NCBI RefSeq assembly: GCF_013393385.1
Contig: NZ_AP023239.1
Location: 2,170,001-2,234,000, forward strand
Source: Paenibacillus sp. URB8-2
Lineage (GTDB): Bacteria; Bacillota; Bacilli; Paenibacillales; Paenibacillaceae
Length of the DNA stretch: 64,000 nt
Reading direction: 5' to 3'
Shown piece by piece: positions 42,456 to 52,093 of this stretch. Made by a program: the position numbers and the translations under genes. Below the pieces are notes generated by a model. The model made no database searches. It saw only the letters and a list, made by a program, of their open reading frames with translations, and had not been told where the DNA came from. Each line of letters begins with the position of its first letter. Position 1 is the stretch's first letter.

Positions 42456-43249
42456 TGAAGCTCGAACCGAGAGTGTATATTGTCGGCGCCGGTCCGGGAG
42501 ATCCGGATCTCATTACGGTGAAAGGTCTGAACATCCTGATGAATGCCGATCTTGTCCTGTATACCGATTCGCTCGTCAACGAACAGCTCGTCTCCCGTGT
42601 GGGCAGTCATGCCAAAGTATTGCAGAGCTCCGGGATGGATCTGGAGCAAATGGTCGATGTGATGGCGGAGGCTGTCCTGAGCGGAAAAAGCGTGGCCCGG
42701 GTGCATACGGGCGACCCGGCCGTATACGGCGCTATCCTGGAGCAGATGGTTCTGCTGAAGCAGCGCGATATCGCCTACGAGATCGTGCCGGGCGTCAGCT
42801 CCGTCTTCGCTGCGGCTGCCGTGCTGGGTGCCGAATTGACGGTGCCGGACTTGACCCAGACGGTCATCCTGACCCGGGCCGAAGGACGGACGCCTGTACC
42901 GGAACGGGAGAAGCTCCGCGACCTCGCCTCCCATCATTGTACGATCGCCCTGTTTTTAAGCGCCACGCTTGCGAAGAAGGTGGTCAAGGAGTTTGTGGAG
43001 GCGGGCTGGTCGGAGGATACGCCGGTAGCCGTCGTTCAGCGTGCCACATGGCCGGATCAGAAAATCGTGCGCACGACGCTCCGGCATCTCGACAGCGATT
43101 TGCGGCAAGCGGGAATTCGCATGCATGCCATGATTTTGGCAGGCTGGGCGCTTGACCCGGGAATGGTCGAACGTGATGAACACCGCTCCAAGCTATATGA
43201 CAAGCAGTTTACCCACGGTTACCGGAAAGGGCAGGCCGCCAATGACTAA
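42455..43249 (+). CDS. cbiF: Cobalt-precorrin-4 C11-methyltransferase
   Basis: 264 residues. IVGAGPGDPDLITVKGLNIL and HTGDPAVYGAILEQM are CbiF/CobM motifs. The GTG start overlaps the cbiL stop by one base. The end overlaps cbiG by 8 bp. Confidence 0.93.
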   Translation: MKLEPRVYIVGAGPGDPDLITVKGLNILMNADLVLYTDSLVNEQLVSRVGSHAKVLQSSGMDLEQMVDVMAEAVLSGKSVARVHTGDPAVYGAILEQMVLLKQRDIAYEIVPGVSSVFAAAAVLGAELTVPDLTQTVILTRAEGRTPVPEREKLRDLASHHCTIALFLSATLAKKVVKEFVEAGWSEDTPVAVVQRATWPDQKIVRTTLRHLDSDLRQAGIRMHAMILAGWALDPGMVERDEHRSKLYDKQFTHGYRKGQAAND

Positions 43250-44351
43250 GCCTTATGCCGCCGTCGCAATCACCAAGCATGGGGTGGAGATGGCCCGGAC
43301 CTTGGCTGCGGATTTCCCTGGAACCGACCTTTATTACATGAGCAAATTTGCCCGTGGAGATGAGACAGAGCTCGGGTACAGGCAATTCGAGGGGTCCGTA
43401 AAATTGATCCTGCCGGACTTGTTTAAAGCTTATAAAGGACTTATTATTTTCATTTCTCTGGGTGCCGTAGTCCGCATGATCGCCCCGATTCTGGAAGATA
43501 AGAAAAAGGACCCCGCAGTCATCGTGATCGATGATCGCTGCCAGCATGTGATCAGCGTGCTTTCGGGCCATCTGGGCGGCGCCAATGCGCTGACGCTGGA
43601 GGTAGCGAAAGCGCTCGGAGCGAGTCCTGTAATCACGACGGCGTCAGATGTGCAGGGGACGATTCCGGTGGATTTGTTCGGACGCGGCTTCGGCTGGGAA
43701 ATCGAAAGCTTCGACAAGGCGACGCCCGTCAGCGCTTCGGTGGTCAATGAGGAGCGGATCGCCGTTGTGCAGGAAGCGGGCGAGACGCAGTGGTGGACGT
43801 ATGATAAGCCGCTGCCGCCGCATATTGCCGTTTACGGTCACGCCGCAGAAGCGGTGCAGGCGGAGTTTGATGCGGCGCTGGTCATTACGGACCGGCTGCT
43901 GGAACCCGGGGAAGAAGCGGCGCTGCTTAAGAATGGGGTGCTGTACAGGCCCAAGACGCTTGTCCTCGGCATCGGCTGCAACCGGGGGACAACGGCGGAG
44001 GAGATCGAGCATACGATCATAAGTACACTGTCCGAGCTTCGGCTGTCCGTCAAGAGTGTACGAAATGCGGCAACCATCGTGCTGAAACAGGATGAAGAGG
44101 GACTCCTCGAAGTATGCCGGAAGTATAAGTGGGAGCTTGATCTGTATACGCCGGGCGAGCTGAATGAGGTTCCTCTTCGAAATCCGTCCGAAACGGTGTT
44201 TAAATATACGGGCGCATACGGGGTTAGCGAGCCTGCGGCGCTCCGCTCATCGGGAGCGGCGGATTGGCTGCTGGAGAAAAGAAAGAGCGGCAACGTCACC
44301 CTTTCCATCTCCCGCGTTCCTTTCCCATCAGGCGGGCAGGTGGGGATATGA
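43242..44351 (+). CDS. cbiG: Cobalt-precorrin-5A hydrolase
   Basis: 369 residues. CbiG opens the lactone ring and releases acetaldehyde. ISLGAVVRMIAPILEDKKKD, SGHLGGANALTLEVAKALG and, in the C-terminal domain, VLGIGCNRGTTAEEIE match the family. I chose the ATG at 43242, which overlaps the cbiF stop; the frame is open for 30 more codons upstream but they lie inside cbiF. The linker around residues 185-245 is less conserved. Confidence 0.92.
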   Translation: MTKPYAAVAITKHGVEMARTLAADFPGTDLYYMSKFARGDETELGYRQFEGSVKLILPDLFKAYKGLIIFISLGAVVRMIAPILEDKKKDPAVIVIDDRCQHVISVLSGHLGGANALTLEVAKALGASPVITTASDVQGTIPVDLFGRGFGWEIESFDKATPVSASVVNEERIAVVQEAGETQWWTYDKPLPPHIAVYGHAAEAVQAEFDAALVITDRLLEPGEEAALLKNGVLYRPKTLVLGIGCNRGTTAEEIEHTIISTLSELRLSVKSVRNAATIVLKQDEEGLLEVCRKYKWELDLYTPGELNEVPLRNPSETVFKYTGAYGVSEPAALRSSGAADWLLEKRKSGNVTLSISRVPFPSGGQVGI

Positions 44352-45760
44352 GCGGGAACCGAAACCGGATAGTCATTGCGGGAACGGGCAGCGGCGCCGG
44401 TAAAACAACCGTGACGATCGGCTTAATGGCTGCCTTGAAGCGCCGCGGACTTCAAGTGCAGGGCTTCAAGTGCGGCCCGGATTACATCGATCCGACCTAC
44501 CATACCGCCGTAACAGGCAGGCCGTCGCGCAACCTGGATACCTGGATGCTGTCTCATGATATCATGCGTGAAATTTTTCTCAGAGCTTCCGAAGGAGCGG
44601 ATCTGTCCGTCATTGAGGGAGTCATGGGGCTGTACGACGGGAAGGACCCGTTGTCCAATACCGGTTCCACGGCGGAAATTTCGCTCTTGTTGGAGAGTCC
44701 GGTCATTCTCGTTGTGAACGCGCAGAGCATGGCCCGCAGTGCGGCTGCTGTCGTGCTGGGGTACCAGAAGCTGGACGAGAATGTCCGCATCGCCGGCGTA
44801 ATCGTGAACAAATGCGGAAGCCGGGGGCATTACCAGCTCGTCAAATCCGCGATTGAACAGGAATGCGGCATTCCTGTTGTCGGCTGGCTGGGGCGGGACG
44901 ACGGGCTGGGCATTCCCGAGCGCCATCTCGGTCTCGTTCCGGCCATTGAACGGGGAGAGTTGGACGGTTTGTTTTACCGGGCGGCTGATCTGGTCGAAGG
45001 CGGAGTGGATATTGAGTTGGTGCTATCCCTGGCGGGTACAGCCCCTGCGCTTGCATGGCCGAAGGAACGGCTGTTCAGCGACGGGCCTCGCCCGGACTCT
45101 GGGCCGACGATTGCCGTTGCCCGAGACGCGGCGTTCAATTTCTACTACCGTGAGAACCTGGAACTGCTTGAGCAATATGGCGCCAGACTGGTGTATTTCA
45201 GCCCCCTGGCGGGCGATACCGTGCCGGGCGTCGCGGACGGTGTATATCTCGGCGGCGGATTCCCCGAGGAGTTTGCCGCCGAGCTGGCGGCGGATGAGCG
45301 GATGAAGCGGGATTTGAAAGCCCGCGTACAGGAAGGGCTGCCGGTCTTCGCCGAATGCGGAGGGTACATGTACCTGACCCGTTCGATTACCGACCGCGCG
45401 GGAATTACCCATGCCATGGTCGGACTTATCGCTGCGGATGTTGCTATGCAGGATAAGCTCGCTGCTTTAGGCTACCGTGAGGCCACAGCGCTCCGGGACT
45501 GTCTGCTTATGGAAGAGGGAGAGGTCATCCGAGGCCATGAGTTCCATTATTCCAAACTGACGACGGACCGGGAGAATTACCCTTTTGTTTATGAAACAAA
45601 AGGTCTGCGCGGAACGGGACTAGAAGGATACCATTCGGAAAATGTGATGGCAGGCTACACGCATCTTCATTTTGCGTCCAATCCGAAAGTCGCAGAGCGC
45701 TTCATCGAACGCTGCTTACATTACAGCCGGAAAAGAGGCGAGGCCAGTGGAACAGCCTGA
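44348..45760 (+). CDS. cbiA: Cobyrinate a,c-diamide synthase
   Basis: 470 residues. AGTGSGAGKTTVTIGL is the ATP-binding loop, and the C-terminal glutamine amidotransferase domain has FAECGGYMYLT with the nucleophilic cysteine and GHEFHYSK. It amidates side chains a and c using glutamine. ATG 44348 overlaps the cbiG stop by four bases. Confidence 0.95.
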   Translation: MSGNRNRIVIAGTGSGAGKTTVTIGLMAALKRRGLQVQGFKCGPDYIDPTYHTAVTGRPSRNLDTWMLSHDIMREIFLRASEGADLSVIEGVMGLYDGKDPLSNTGSTAEISLLLESPVILVVNAQSMARSAAAVVLGYQKLDENVRIAGVIVNKCGSRGHYQLVKSAIEQECGIPVVGWLGRDDGLGIPERHLGLVPAIERGELDGLFYRAADLVEGGVDIELVLSLAGTAPALAWPKERLFSDGPRPDSGPTIAVARDAAFNFYYRENLELLEQYGARLVYFSPLAGDTVPGVADGVYLGGGFPEEFAAELAADERMKRDLKARVQEGLPVFAECGGYMYLTRSITDRAGITHAMVGLIAADVAMQDKLAALGYREATALRDCLLMEEGEVIRGHEFHYSKLTTDRENYPFVYETKGLRGTGLEGYHSENVMAGYTHLHFASNPKVAERFIERCLHYSRKRGEASGTA

Positions 45761-46304
45761 CCGCAGAGCGAATCGCAAGGGCTATACCCTTGTCTATACA
45801 GGCGACGGCAAAGGCAAAACGACAGCTGCGCTGGGACTCGCAGTGCGGGCTTCGGGACGCGGTTACAAAGTGCTGATTCTGCAATTTATCAAATCGCCCC
45901 AGAGGACATACGGCGAACATATCGCTCTTCGCAAATTAGGTGTGGAGATCCGGCAGCTTGGCGTGGGATTCACTTGGACGAAGACGCCGGAGGAGCACCG
46001 CTCCGCTCTGCGGGAGGCATGGTCCTCTGCCAGGGAAGAAGTGCATGGCGGCGATTGGGATGTAGTGGTGCTGGACGAAATTAACAATGCGCTCGCGATC
46101 GAGAAATTCCCGATTGAAGATGTTCTTCCCCTTGGCGAAGTGCTGGATTTAATCAGACAAAGGCCGAAGCATTTGCATCTGGTTCTGACCGGGCGTCAGG
46201 CGAAACCGGAAATCCTGGAACTGGCGGACCTGGTGTCCGAGGTTCAGGCGGTTAAGCACTATTACAATGATGGAGTGCCCGCGGTTCTCGGGATTGAATA
46301 TTGA
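45747..46304 (+). CDS. cobO: Cob(I)yrinic acid a,c-diamide adenosyltransferase
   Basis: 185 residues. YTGDGKGKTTAALGLAVRA is the P-loop and VVLDEINNALAI the conserved acidic region of CobO/BtuR. It attaches adenosyl to cobalt. GTG 45747 follows GAGGCGAGG and overlaps the end of cbiA by 14 bp. The B. megaterium operon also has btuR near the end of the corrin block. Confidence 0.93.
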   Translation: MEQPDRRANRKGYTLVYTGDGKGKTTAALGLAVRASGRGYKVLILQFIKSPQRTYGEHIALRKLGVEIRQLGVGFTWTKTPEEHRSALREAWSSAREEVHGGDWDVVVLDEINNALAIEKFPIEDVLPLGEVLDLIRQRPKHLHLVLTGRQAKPEILELADLVSEVQAVKHYYNDGVPAVLGIEY

Positions 46305-46329
46305 CCTTGGGCGCAGCAGGGAGGAAATG

Positions 46330-46950
46330 ATGGTTGAAGCGGAGTCCTATGAAAAAAAGCTGATTCTTGCCACCGGCGGGGCGCGAAGCGGCAAGAGCCG
46401 ATTTGCCGAACGGTATGCCGGGGAACTGGGAATGAACCAGGGGCAGGAAGTCGTATATATCGCCACATCCCAACTTTACGATGACGAGATGAAAAGGCGG
46501 GCGGCATTACACCGGGACCGGCGGCCCGCGGAATGGCGGACGGTCGAAGAGCCGTATGATCTTGAATCCGTCATCCGGCGGCTGTCGGAAGAACCGGTAT
46601 CCGTTGTCCTGATCGATTGCATTACCTTATGGATTTCGAACCTGCTGTTACAGCCGGACGAAGCGGGACAAGAGCGCTGGATGAAGCCGGAGCATAGCGA
46701 AGCTATTCTTGGGCGGATCAAGGAGCTTGCCCGCCTGCTGAAACAGGCGCCTTTCTCATCGGTTCTGGTCACCAATGAAGTAGGCGACTCTCTCGTTCCA
46801 GAGTATCCCTTGGGCAGAGTTTACCGCGACCTTGCCGGGCAGGTGAATCAGGCGCTTGCGGAACAGGCGGATGAAGTCTTTCTGGTCGTTTGCGGAATTC
46901 CTTTGAATTTACGGGAAGCGGCCTGGCGGTTCGGCGGAAAGGGGCAGTAA
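46330..46950 (+). CDS. cobU: Adenosylcobinamide kinase / adenosylcobinamide-phosphate guanylyltransferase
   Basis: 206 residues. ILATGGARSGKSRFAERYAG is the P-loop, and RPAEWRTVEEPYDL and LIDCITLWISNLLL follow the CobU/CobP pattern. ATG 46330 lies five bases after GGGAGGAA; ATG 46327 is too near. The gene starts 25 bp after cobO. Confidence 0.92.
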   Translation: MVEAESYEKKLILATGGARSGKSRFAERYAGELGMNQGQEVVYIATSQLYDDEMKRRAALHRDRRPAEWRTVEEPYDLESVIRRLSEEPVSVVLIDCITLWISNLLLQPDEAGQERWMKPEHSEAILGRIKELARLLKQAPFSSVLVTNEVGDSLVPEYPLGRVYRDLAGQVNQALAEQADEVFLVVCGIPLNLREAAWRFGGKGQ

Positions 46951-46953
46951 CCT

Positions 46954-47925
46954 TTGCAGGGAATTATGTTTGTAATTACAGCTATTTTCATTGATCTGCT
47001 GGTCGGCGACCCGCGCGGCTTCCCGCATCCGGTAATCGGGATCGGGAAGATCATATCCGGCACGGAATCGGCCCTGCGGAAATGGGGAACAGGGCGGGCG
47101 GTGGAGAGAACGCTTGGCGTACTCCTTGTCCTAATCGTGCTGTCCGCCGTGTACGCCGCTGCTGTGCTGATTCTATGGCTCGCCGGACTCATTCACCCGA
47201 TTATCCAGTCATTGGCTGCGGTCTGGCTGATTTCAACCACGATTGCCATCAAAGGTTTGGGTGACGCGGCCATACAGGTATTCCGCCCTTTGGTCAAGGG
47301 GGATTTGGACAGCGCCAGAACCTATGTCGGCTACATTGTGGGCAGGGAAACGCACTCTTTATCGGAACGGGAAGTCACGAGAGCCACCGTGGAGACGGTT
47401 GCCGAGAATATTGTCGATGCAGTGGTTGCTCCCTTATTCTACGCGCTGATCGGCGGGGCTCCCCTGGCTTTACTGTACCGTGCGGTGAATACGCTGGATT
47501 CGATGGTCGGCTATAAGAACGATAAATACCGGTATTTCGGCTGGGCTTCCGCCCGGCTTGACGATGTGCTGAACTATATCCCTGCCAGAATAACAGGGCT
47601 GCTGCTCTGGGCTGGGGCGCTTATGACAAAAGGGCTGAATGCCGGAAGGGCCTGGCAGGCCATGCGTTGCGATGCCGCGAAGCATCCGAGCCCGAACAGC
47701 GGCATCCCTGAGGCTGCTGTTGCCGGAGCGCTGGGGATTCAGCTCGGCGGACTCAACAGCTATGGCGGCATTGTATCGGAGAGAGCCAGAATGGGAACCG
47801 CCGCCCGGGAGTTGGCAGCTGAAGATATCCGGCAGACGATAAAGATTCTAAGGCTGACCGCGGCACTCATCATGATCTTATTGCTAATCGCGGCGGGAAG
47901 CCTTTTTATTGGAGAGATAAGATGA
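46954..47925 (+). CDS. cbiB: Adenosylcobinamide-phosphate synthase
   Basis: About 323 residues with several membrane spans. DLLVGDPRGFPHPVIGIG and NDKYRYFGWASARLDDVLNY with PSPNSGIPEAAVAGALGI are conserved in CbiB/CobD. It joins aminopropanol phosphate to cobyric acid at the membrane. TTG 46954 gives full length; ATG 46966 is equally possible. The stop overlaps the cobS start by four bases. Confidence 0.9.
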   Translation: MQGIMFVITAIFIDLLVGDPRGFPHPVIGIGKIISGTESALRKWGTGRAVERTLGVLLVLIVLSAVYAAAVLILWLAGLIHPIIQSLAAVWLISTTIAIKGLGDAAIQVFRPLVKGDLDSARTYVGYIVGRETHSLSEREVTRATVETVAENIVDAVVAPLFYALIGGAPLALLYRAVNTLDSMVGYKNDKYRYFGWASARLDDVLNYIPARITGLLLWAGALMTKGLNAGRAWQAMRCDAAKHPSPNSGIPEAAVAGALGIQLGGLNSYGGIVSERARMGTAARELAAEDIRQTIKILRLTAALIMILLLIAAGSLFIGEIR

Positions 47926-48695
47926 GACAATGGCTGATTTCTTTGATCGTGGCGTTCCAGTTTCTTACCCGGCTTCCGATTCCCGTTCAAGTGGAATATA
48001 CCAAGCGCTATGTCAGCCGAAGCGTGCTGTTTTATCCGGTTGTAGGGTTTGTCATCGGCTTTATTCTTTATCTGGCTTTGGTGGTGCTGTCATCCGGCTC
48101 GGCTCCTCTCGATGCGGCTGTACTGCTGCTCATTTGGACTCTTCTGACCGGCGGATTGCATCTGGACGGATTGATGGATGCGGCAGACGGTCTCGGAAGC
48201 CATCGGCCGCGTGAGCAGATGCTGGCGATCATGAAGGACAGCCGTGTCGGCGCCATGGGCGTTTTGGCGGCGTTCTTCGTGCTGTTAGTGAAGTGGGCTT
48301 CTCTTTGGACTCTGCTTGACAGACTGCGACAGGGCTCGATATCCGGGAGCATGCTGCTCTGCTTGCTGCTGACCATTCCGGCCGTGAGCCGGGGGGCTAT
48401 GGTGGCTGCGATTGTCCGGCGTCCATATATTGGAGGGGAGCAAGGCATGGGAGGGCTGTTCCAGGAAGCCCGTGCCGGTTATCTTGCAGGAGCCTTGCTG
48501 CTGCTTCTGTTCCCGGTTATTCTCTGGCCTTCCTTCGGATGGATCTTGCTTTTCGGCATTCAGGCCGCAGCCGCCTGGCTGTTGGTCCGTCATTTTGTCC
48601 GGCGGCTTGGAGGTTTAACCGGGGATACGTATGGAGCTTTAAACGAGCTGGTAGAGACTGCGGGTCTCCTGGCTGCGGTATATATCTCGTTCTAG
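47922..48695 (+). CDS. cobS: Adenosylcobinamide-GDP ribazoletransferase
   Basis: 257 residues with about six spans. FQFLTRLPIP, LHLDGLMDAADGLGSHRPRE and MKDSRVGAMGVLA are the CobS hallmarks with the Asp-rich metal motif DGLMDAADG. It joins the lower ligand alpha-ribazole to the cobinamide. It overlaps cbiB by four bases. Confidence 0.94.
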   Translation: MRQWLISLIVAFQFLTRLPIPVQVEYTKRYVSRSVLFYPVVGFVIGFILYLALVVLSSGSAPLDAAVLLLIWTLLTGGLHLDGLMDAADGLGSHRPREQMLAIMKDSRVGAMGVLAAFFVLLVKWASLWTLLDRLRQGSISGSMLLCLLLTIPAVSRGAMVAAIVRRPYIGGEQGMGGLFQEARAGYLAGALLLLLFPVILWPSFGWILLFGIQAAAAWLLVRHFVRRLGGLTGDTYGALNELVETAGLLAAVYISF

Positions 48696-48711
48696 AATAG
48701 GAGGAAAAAGC

Positions 48712-49833
48712 ATGCTGGAACGAAACGGTCATGGAGGAGACTTGGCCACAGCGGAGGAACTGTACGGTGTACCGGCCGAGGAATTGCTTGATTACAGCGC
48801 GAATATTAATCCCTTGGGACCGCCGCCGGGGTTAAAGGATGTCCTTCATGAGGAATGGGCCGGGCTGGTTCACTATCCTGACCCTGAATCCCGGGAACTG
48901 CGAACAGCCATTTCGCAAAAATACAATATTGATCCTGCGTCCATTCTGGTTGGCAACGGAGCCGCCGAAGTCATTGATTTGATCGTTCGAGGGTTTAAGC
49001 CGGGTAAAGTAGCGGTGGTCGATCCGGCGTTTATGGAATATGCCGAAGCCGCGTTAAAAGCCGGCGCCGAAGTTCTATCCGTTCCCGCCTCTGCGGACGA
49101 TGGCTTCGCCATTCCCGAGAAAGCGCTGCTCACCGCTTGCGAAGAAGTCGACCTGCTGTTTATTGGCCAGCCCAACAATCCTACGGGACAGTGGCTGAGC
49201 AGGGAAGCCGTGGTTCGTCTTGCGGACACGGCCGTAACGCATAATACCATCCTAGTGCTTGACGAGGCGTTCATTGACTTTTTCGAGGACGAGAAAGAGC
49301 TCTCTTACATACGCGAGGCGGCATATTCGAGGCATGTTATTGTTATTCGGTCCATGACCAAATTTTACGGCATTCCCGGATTGCGCCTTGGTTATGCCGC
49401 CTCCCATCCGGACAATATCTCGTTCATTCGGAAGCTTCAGGTGCCTTGGAGTGTAAATCATTTGGCGCAAAAAGCCGGGGTGTACGCATTAAACCAGAGC
49501 GAATACGAAACGCGCACAAGGCAGCTCGTAGCCGTGGAGCGGGCTTGGCTTGAAGAGGAATTAAAGCGAATCGGCTGCCTGCCGTATCCAGGAAAAGCTA
49601 ATTTTATTCTGGTCCGCACCAGCGCGTCCGGGCCGGATGCCTCAGAGCTCCAGCTTATACTGGGGCAGCAAGGTATTCTGATTCGCGGGTGCGCAGGCTT
49701 TGCCGGATTGGATACCCGATACTTTCGGATTGCGGTTAGAACATGCATGGAGAATGAACGCTTGATTGCCGCCCTGCGCGGCGCTCTCTGTAATCGGCAG
49801 GAAGCGGAGGGGACAGATTGGACGTCCCGATAA
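48712..49833 (+). CDS. cobD: Threonine-phosphate decarboxylase
   Basis: 373 residues of the class I PLP aminotransferase fold. SMTKFYGIPGLRLGYA carries the PLP lysine, YSANINPLGPP and VGNGAAEVIDLI are family motifs. It makes aminopropanol phosphate for CbiB. AATAGGAGGAAAAAGC precedes the ATG. Confidence 0.92.
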   Translation: MLERNGHGGDLATAEELYGVPAEELLDYSANINPLGPPPGLKDVLHEEWAGLVHYPDPESRELRTAISQKYNIDPASILVGNGAAEVIDLIVRGFKPGKVAVVDPAFMEYAEAALKAGAEVLSVPASADDGFAIPEKALLTACEEVDLLFIGQPNNPTGQWLSREAVVRLADTAVTHNTILVLDEAFIDFFEDEKELSYIREAAYSRHVIVIRSMTKFYGIPGLRLGYAASHPDNISFIRKLQVPWSVNHLAQKAGVYALNQSEYETRTRQLVAVERAWLEEELKRIGCLPYPGKANFILVRTSASGPDASELQLILGQQGILIRGCAGFAGLDTRYFRIAVRTCMENERLIAALRGALCNRQEAEGTDWTSR

Positions 49834-50414
49834 CCAAGATTATTTTAGCCAGGCATGGAGCTACTGAGTGGAATGCGCAGCGGCGCTACATCGGCCATAC
49901 GGATCAGCCGCTGAATGAGCTGGGCAGGAAGCAGGCAAAGGAACTCGGCAGCGCCTTGGCGCATTTCCGTTTGGATGCCATTTATTGCAGCGATCTGCGG
50001 AGAGCCCGCGAGACAGCCTGTGAAGTGCAGCGGGCGGTATGCGGTGCAGGCCGAAGCCAGCCTCTGCTGATCGCGGATGCGAGGCTGAGAGAAACGGATT
50101 TTGGCTGGATTGAAGGATTGACTTATGAAGAAGCGATGGCTCGCTTTCCTGAAGAAATGACCCGGTGGTACGAACAGATGGAGACGCAGACCCCGCCCGG
50201 CGGGAAAGAATCACTGTCCGGCATCCGGAGCCGTGTGTGCCATTTTATGAAGGAAGTGAGCGGGCAGAATTACAGTAGGATTCTGATTGTTACCCATGGC
50301 GGAGTCATTAATTCATGGCTTGCGCATATCGGGAAGAAGCCATTCTGGGAGAATCCCCTTAAGCATGGGGAGTGGATTGAATGCGATGGTCAAGAGGTGA
50401 GGGAAACTGAGTAA
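49818..50414 (+). CDS. cobC: Alpha-ribazole phosphatase
   Basis: 198 residues of the histidine phosphatase family. LARHGATEWNAQRRYIGHTD has the RHG motif and IVTHGGVINSWLAH the second histidine. It dephosphorylates alpha-ribazole phosphate made by CobT (or the cobalamin phosphate). The TTG start overlaps cobD by 16 bp; RBS GGAGGGGACA. Confidence 0.85.
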   Translation: MDVPITKIILARHGATEWNAQRRYIGHTDQPLNELGRKQAKELGSALAHFRLDAIYCSDLRRARETACEVQRAVCGAGRSQPLLIADARLRETDFGWIEGLTYEEAMARFPEEMTRWYEQMETQTPPGGKESLSGIRSRVCHFMKEVSGQNYSRILIVTHGGVINSWLAHIGKKPFWENPLKHGEWIECDGQEVRETE

Positions 50415-51918
50415 AGCGAAAACGATCATGTTCCAGGGGACAGCATCTGACGTAGGCAAAAGCATCATCACCACGGCGTTGTGCCGGATTTTGGTTCAGG
50501 ACGGGTTCAAGACGGCGCCTTATAAATCGCAAAATATGGCGCTGAACTCCTACGTTACCTTGTGCGGCAAAGAGATCGGCCGGGCGCAGGGCGTTCAGGC
50601 GGAAGCCTGCGGGATTACGGCTACAACGGACATGAACCCCATTCTTATCAAACCGACAAGGGATATGACTGCCCAGGTTGTCGTACACGGCAGGCCGCAT
50701 GCGGAAATGAGCGCCCGGCGCTACCGTGAGGAGTACTTGCCCATAGCGGGGACGATTGTCCGGGACGCTCTTGACCGCTTGAAGTCTGAGTATGATGTGA
50801 TCGTCATCGAAGGGGCGGGAAGCCCGGCGGAAATCAATTTGAAGGACCGGGATATTGTCAATATGCGTCTGGCTGCGTGGGCGGATGCTCCGGTTGTTCT
50901 GGTCGCGGATATTGACCGAGGCGGTGTGTTTGCCTCTATCGTCGGAACGCTGGAGCTGCTTGAAGAGCATGAGCGAAACCGGGTAAAAGGCTTCATTATC
51001 AATAAATTCCGGGGGGATGTTACGATCCTGCAACCCGGGCTCGACTGGCTGGAGCAGCGTACAGGAAAACCCGTCCTTGGCGTGGTTCCCCACCTGAACG
51101 GGATCGATATCGAGGCCGAGGATTCGGTGGCCCTGGATCACCAGGCGGATAACCTCAATCCGGATGCCGACATCGACGTAGCTGTCATCCGGTTGCCCCG
51201 GATTTCCAACTTTACGGATACGGACCCACTCGGGGCTGAACCGGATGTACAGGTGCGTTATGTACAGAGTCCCGAGGAGCTTGGCAATCCCGATGTCATT
51301 TTGCTGCCTGGAACGAAGAATACACTGGCCGACCTGGGATTTTTACGGGAATCGGGACTGTCGGAAGCTGTAAGCAAAAAGGTTGAGTCCGGAACCCGTC
51401 TTGTGGGCATTTGCGGCGGATACCAGATGCTGGGGGTGAGGCTGAGTGACCCGCATCAAGTGGAGTCGGAGGAAGGCGAAGCGGCTGGGCTTGGATATTT
51501 GCCGGCGGAGACGGTCTTTTATCCCGATAAACGAACGGAGAGAGTCCGGGGTGTAGTAGTCTGCAACCATCCGAAATGGGTGGAGCTGCAAGGCTTTTCC
51601 GTGGAGGGTTACGAAATTCATATGGGCAAAACGGAGAAGCTGGAACCCGTGGAAGATCTGTTTCAGATCAGCAGTCATGAAGACGGCATGCTGTCGGCTG
51701 ACGGGAGGATATGGGGTACTTATCTGCACGGGATATTCGAAAACGATGAATTCCGGCGTAAATGGCTTAATCTGATCCGGCAGGAAAAAGGGCTTGCCCC
51801 TCTGCAAACGGACATCCATTTCCAGAGCCGTAAAACAGCCGCATTCGACCGATTGGCCGACCATATCAGAGCGCATCTCGATGTAGACAAGATATACCGG
51901 ATTGCCGGATTAAAATAA
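50407..51918 (+). CDS. cbiP: Cobyric acid synthase, probable CTG start
   Basis: About 503 residues. FQGTASDVGKS is the ATP loop, and GICGGYQMLG the glutamine amidotransferase cysteine motif. It amidates the four remaining side chains. The first ATG (50428) has no ribosome site and would drop the KTI segment that usually precedes QGTASDVGKS. CTG 50407 follows GAGGTGAGGG and gives LSKAKTIMFQGTASD, the normal family start. It is the last gene of the operon. Confidence 0.88.
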   Translation: MSKAKTIMFQGTASDVGKSIITTALCRILVQDGFKTAPYKSQNMALNSYVTLCGKEIGRAQGVQAEACGITATTDMNPILIKPTRDMTAQVVVHGRPHAEMSARRYREEYLPIAGTIVRDALDRLKSEYDVIVIEGAGSPAEINLKDRDIVNMRLAAWADAPVVLVADIDRGGVFASIVGTLELLEEHERNRVKGFIINKFRGDVTILQPGLDWLEQRTGKPVLGVVPHLNGIDIEAEDSVALDHQADNLNPDADIDVAVIRLPRISNFTDTDPLGAEPDVQVRYVQSPEELGNPDVILLPGTKNTLADLGFLRESGLSEAVSKKVESGTRLVGICGGYQMLGVRLSDPHQVESEEGEAAGLGYLPAETVFYPDKRTERVRGVVVCNHPKWVELQGFSVEGYEIHMGKTEKLEPVEDLFQISSHEDGMLSADGRIWGTYLHGIFENDEFRRKWLNLIRQEKGLAPLQTDIHFQSRKTAAFDRLADHIRAHLDVDKIYRIAGLK

Positions 51919-51920
51919 GG

Positions 51921-51972
51921 AAGGAACCCGAGCCACCGTGAGAGCGGAAATGGTTCGGGTTCTTTTCCTTTT
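51921..51972 (+). terminator. Terminator of the cobalamin operon
   Basis: AGGAACCCGAGCCA pairs with TGGTTCGGGTTCTT, followed by TTCCTTTT, three bases after the cbiP stop. Confidence 0.85.
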
Positions 51973-52093
51973 GGTCGAACTGATGTGATTATTATGCTTC
52001 AATATTTTTCTAAGAGAAGCTATTATTAGTTTTATTTAATAAGAAAATCTCAAAATAACTGTAACCTGACTATAAAAGGGGCAACAAGAATCA

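Noticed and set aside
42080..42937. Minus-strand frame of 285 codons over cbiL/cbiF
   Set aside because: It is antisense to conserved methyltransferase genes and has no recognisable domain.
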